This document shows positions 40,801-42,279 of a stretch of DNA of 42,279 nucleotides, piece by piece. Below the pieces are notes generated by a model. That model did no database searches and was not told the origin of the DNA. It worked only from the letters and a program-made list of their open reading frames with translations. The position numbers were made by a program, and so were the translations under genes. Position 1 is the stretch's first letter, and every line of letters begins with the position of its first letter. Origin of the DNA: an uncultured Verrucomicrobiota bacterium (GTDB taxonomy: Bacteria > Verrucomicrobiota > Verrucomicrobiia > Palsa-1439); the NCBI GenBank assembly GCA_903825435.1, contig CAIKAP010000165.1, forward strand, positions 1 to 42,279. The letters run 5' to 3'.

Positions 40801-40859
40801 CGCTCGGCAACGAGGTCACAGTGCAGGCAAACGAAATGCTTTGCGTGGAGTTTCAATAA
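37824..40859 (+). CDS. GH116 beta-glucosidase (GBA2-like) with Tat signal
   Basis: 1011 residues. The N-terminus [20 protein letters not shown] is a twin-arginine signal, so export is predicted. GH116 blocks: [96 protein letters not shown] and [25 protein letters not shown]. Residues about 258-402 are an inserted beta-rich domain ([37 protein letters not shown]) like the accessory domain of GH32 enzymes, so a carbohydrate-binding role is possible. It would cleave beta-glucosides or glucosylceramide-like substrates outside the cytoplasm. The IS element begins 8 bases after its stop. Confidence 0.85.
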   Translation: [1011 protein letters not shown]

Positions 40860-40879
40860 CTGGAACCACTGTCCCAATG

Positions 40880-42046
40880 TTAGTTGAACAGAATCAGTTG
40901 GTTGTGACTTTCGTGTATTTCTGTTTCGGGTGAAACATTCGAAAGCACCTGTGAAATCGGGGTTTTCTGAAAGAGTGTGACACTGAGAATTTGTGGCATT
41001 GTGTAGAGGCTGTACTCCACGTTCAGCCGTTTCTTGATAATGGCCACCAACACATAGACGCTGATGGCGATCCAGATTTGCGTCTTCACGGCATTCTCGC
41101 TGGTGCCATAGAACGCCTTGATCCGTAGATGCTGCTTGATCCATTTGAAGAACGATTCCACTTGCCAACGATACCGATACACTGCGGCAATCACCTCCGC
41201 CGGCAGCACGAAGTTGTTGGTCAGAAACACCAGTCGCCGGCCACTGGTGACATCGCGATAGCGAATGCGGCGCAGTTTGTCGGGGTAGTCGTGGCGGGAA
41301 TAGAATCCGCGGAGCCGTACTGTTTGATCGCACTGCACCCCGGTCGCTTTGTGGACGGGCTGTGAAGCGAGCCGTTCGCACTGGAAGTTCTTCTTGGCGC
41401 GCGTGACGAAGAATGCGCCCGCCTGTTGGATGCGGTGCAGCCGGGCAAAATCCAGATACCCGCGATCCATCACATAGAGGCCACCCGCCTCGAACACCAA
41501 CTCGTCGAGGATGCGCACATCGTGAATCTTGCCATGGGTAATAATCACCAGTGTGGGCACGCTGGCGCGCACATCGAAAAGCGTGTGCAACTTGACCGCG
41601 GCCTTGTGGCGACGAAACTTCGCCCACGGAAACAGCGCCAGACATAAATCGATGGTGGTCGAATCCAAGGCATAGACGGTTTGCCCCAGACGCACCGCCA
41701 GTTCTTCGCCCGCGTAGAGAGCGCGCGCTTGTTGAATCAACACCTGTAAGAAATCGGCATAGAGGCACCAATCGCGCACCGCATTGGCGTGGGCCAATGT
41801 ATTGCGAGCGACGGTGCCGCGAATGCCCAGATGGTACAGATTGATCGGCACCGAGCGAAGACAGGCTTCGATGTCGCGCAGGCTCTCGCGATAGGTCAGT
41901 TGGGCAAACGCCATACACAAGTACTGGTTCCAACAGGAAAACGCCTGCACTTTGTACTCGCCGTGATAACGAGCGACGCACCTGCGAAACTGATAGGCAG
42001 GCGCGAAGTCCATCAGTTGCGAGAACACAGTCTTGCCGATATTCAT
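40880..42046 (-). CDS. IS4-family transposase
   Basis: 388 residues, intact. A DUF4372-like N-terminus (KTVFSQLMDFAPAYQFRRCVARYHGEYK, QYLCMAFAQLTYRESLRDIE) precedes the DDE core: the first Asp in YALDSTTIDLCLALFPWAKF, the second in VMDRGYLDFARLHRIQ, and the Glu in the IS4 signature YRYRWQVESFFKWIK, which matches Y-x2-R-x3-E-x6-K exactly. The reading frame is uninterrupted, so the element could be active. It starts at ATG 42044-42046 with AAAGGA upstream. A hairpin lies ahead of it. Confidence 0.92.
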   Translation of the reverse strand: MNIGKTVFSQLMDFAPAYQFRRCVARYHGEYKVQAFSCWNQYLCMAFAQLTYRESLRDIEACLRSVPINLYHLGIRGTVARNTLAHANAVRDWCLYADFLQVLIQQARALYAGEELAVRLGQTVYALDSTTIDLCLALFPWAKFRRHKAAVKLHTLFDVRASVPTLVIITHGKIHDVRILDELVFEAGGLYVMDRGYLDFARLHRIQQAGAFFVTRAKKNFQCERLASQPVHKATGVQCDQTVRLRGFYSRHDYPDKLRRIRYRDVTSGRRLVFLTNNFVLPAEVIAAVYRYRWQVESFFKWIKQHLRIKAFYGTSENAVKTQIWIAISVYVLVAIIKKRLNVEYSLYTMPQILSVTLFQKTPISQVLSNVSPETEIHESHNQLILFN

Positions 42047-42057
42047 GCGGGTATCCT

Positions 42058-42078
42058 TTCCGTGGTTCTGCCACGGAA
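42058..42078. promoter_or_regulatory. hairpin upstream of transposase start
   Basis: TTCCGTGG (42058-42065) pairs perfectly with CCACGGAA (42071-42078) around a 5-base loop, just upstream of and touching the transposase ribosome-binding site. Such stems in insertion sequences can hide the ribosome-binding site in read-through transcripts; that role is inferred here. Confidence 0.5.
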
Positions 42079-42187
42079 CCCGCCCGACGACGCGATTCCA
42101 ACTTCAAATCGATGAACCCTGCTTTGTCCTTGAACCCCATGTTGATCAGCCTATTCTGCCACCGCACCACTCAAACGTTGGGACAGT

Positions 42188-42279
42188 AATGATCTTGAAT
42201 ATCAACAAGCTTGATAAGCTGGAGACACCGGTGTAGCCTCCTAGTGTAGTGTTACATAAATAGCTTTATATTTAAGTAG
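42188..42279. other. AT-rich right edge of window
   Basis: 92 bases outside the IS4 element. No gene or recognisable signal is visible before the window ends. Confidence 0.4.

Larger units (their letters stand above)
40868..42187. mobile_element. IS4-family insertion sequence, complete
   Basis: About 1.32 kb, bounded by inverted repeats ACTGTCCCAATGTT (40868-40881) and its near-complement AACGTTGGGACAGT (42174-42187), 13 of 14 pairs. It encodes one transposase of the IS4 family. Flanking bases show no obvious target duplication, so it may be old or the flanks may have changed. It lies just after the GH116 stop. Confidence 0.8.

Noticed and set aside
40710-42170. Second long minus-strand open frame of 486 codons across the IS element
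   Set aside because: It is the out-of-frame shadow of the transposase; only the 388-residue frame carries DDE motifs.

Overview
The window is a GC-rich bacterial chromosome segment (with clearly AT-richer patches) from a large-genome heterotroph. The gene content fits the PVC group, most likely a Verrucomicrobiota-like organism: RNase HIII with an N-terminal TBP-like domain, a kinase-MurQ fusion, GH116 glucosidase, a DUF6941 protein, a GHMP kinase/pyrophosphorylase fusion, and dispersed hairpin repeats that sit even inside genes. This placement is inferred from gene content and was not tested by phylogeny. No rRNA, tRNA or CRISPR array was found.

Layout. 1-86: 5' end of an IS4-type transposase cut by the window edge, beside a strong hairpin. 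174-2811 (-): trpS and an amino-sugar kinase fused to MurQ etherase. 2936-6566: vanZ-like gene overlapping ligA, then a convergent exonuclease-BRCT gene; ligA carries an AT-rich internal domain duplication. 6688-9891 (+): isochorismatase-like hydrolase, RNase D-like exonuclease, and a B12/radical SAM protein behind a hairpin leader. 9902-13816: FmdB zinc ribbon, rnhC, mutY, tandem universal stress protein, DUF72. 13840-16342: trpD, PHP phosphatase, truncated alpha/beta hydrolase. 16637-21462: decayed acyl-CoA dehydrogenase, then ACP-dehydratase, ketosynthase and reductase genes in one overlapping operon, facing an MGDG-synthase-like glycosyltransferase. 21463-22370: mostly non-coding, but with two microprotein genes too short for ordinary ORF calling.

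22221-30645 (-) is the most unusual region. gyrB and gyrA are on one strand, but between them lies a tightly packed cassette: a HEPN protein, a TcmP-like protein, a spore-photolyase-like radical SAM protein, a REP-like hairpin, and a PD-(D/E)XK (HsdR_N-like) nuclease with a RAMA-like domain. The first four reading frames are joined by 4-8 bp overlaps. Downstream of gyrA a 50-residue membrane microprotein starts in the gyrA stop codon. The cassette looks like a defence or DNA-repair module transcriptionally tied to gyrase.

30799-32474 (+): Rrf2 regulator with a palindromic operator over its promoter, NIL-domain protein, tandem ACT protein and DUF6941 protein; this looks like sulfur amino-acid sensing. 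32640-33610: unknown HTH-like gene and repeat-like DNA. 33626-40859 (+): GalU-like uridylyltransferase overlapping a 1059-residue GHMP kinase/UDPGP pyrophosphorylase fusion, a possible 37-residue ORF, and a Tat-exported GH116 glucosidase, together suggesting sugar release and activation. 40868-42187: a complete IS4-family element with 14-bp inverted repeats.
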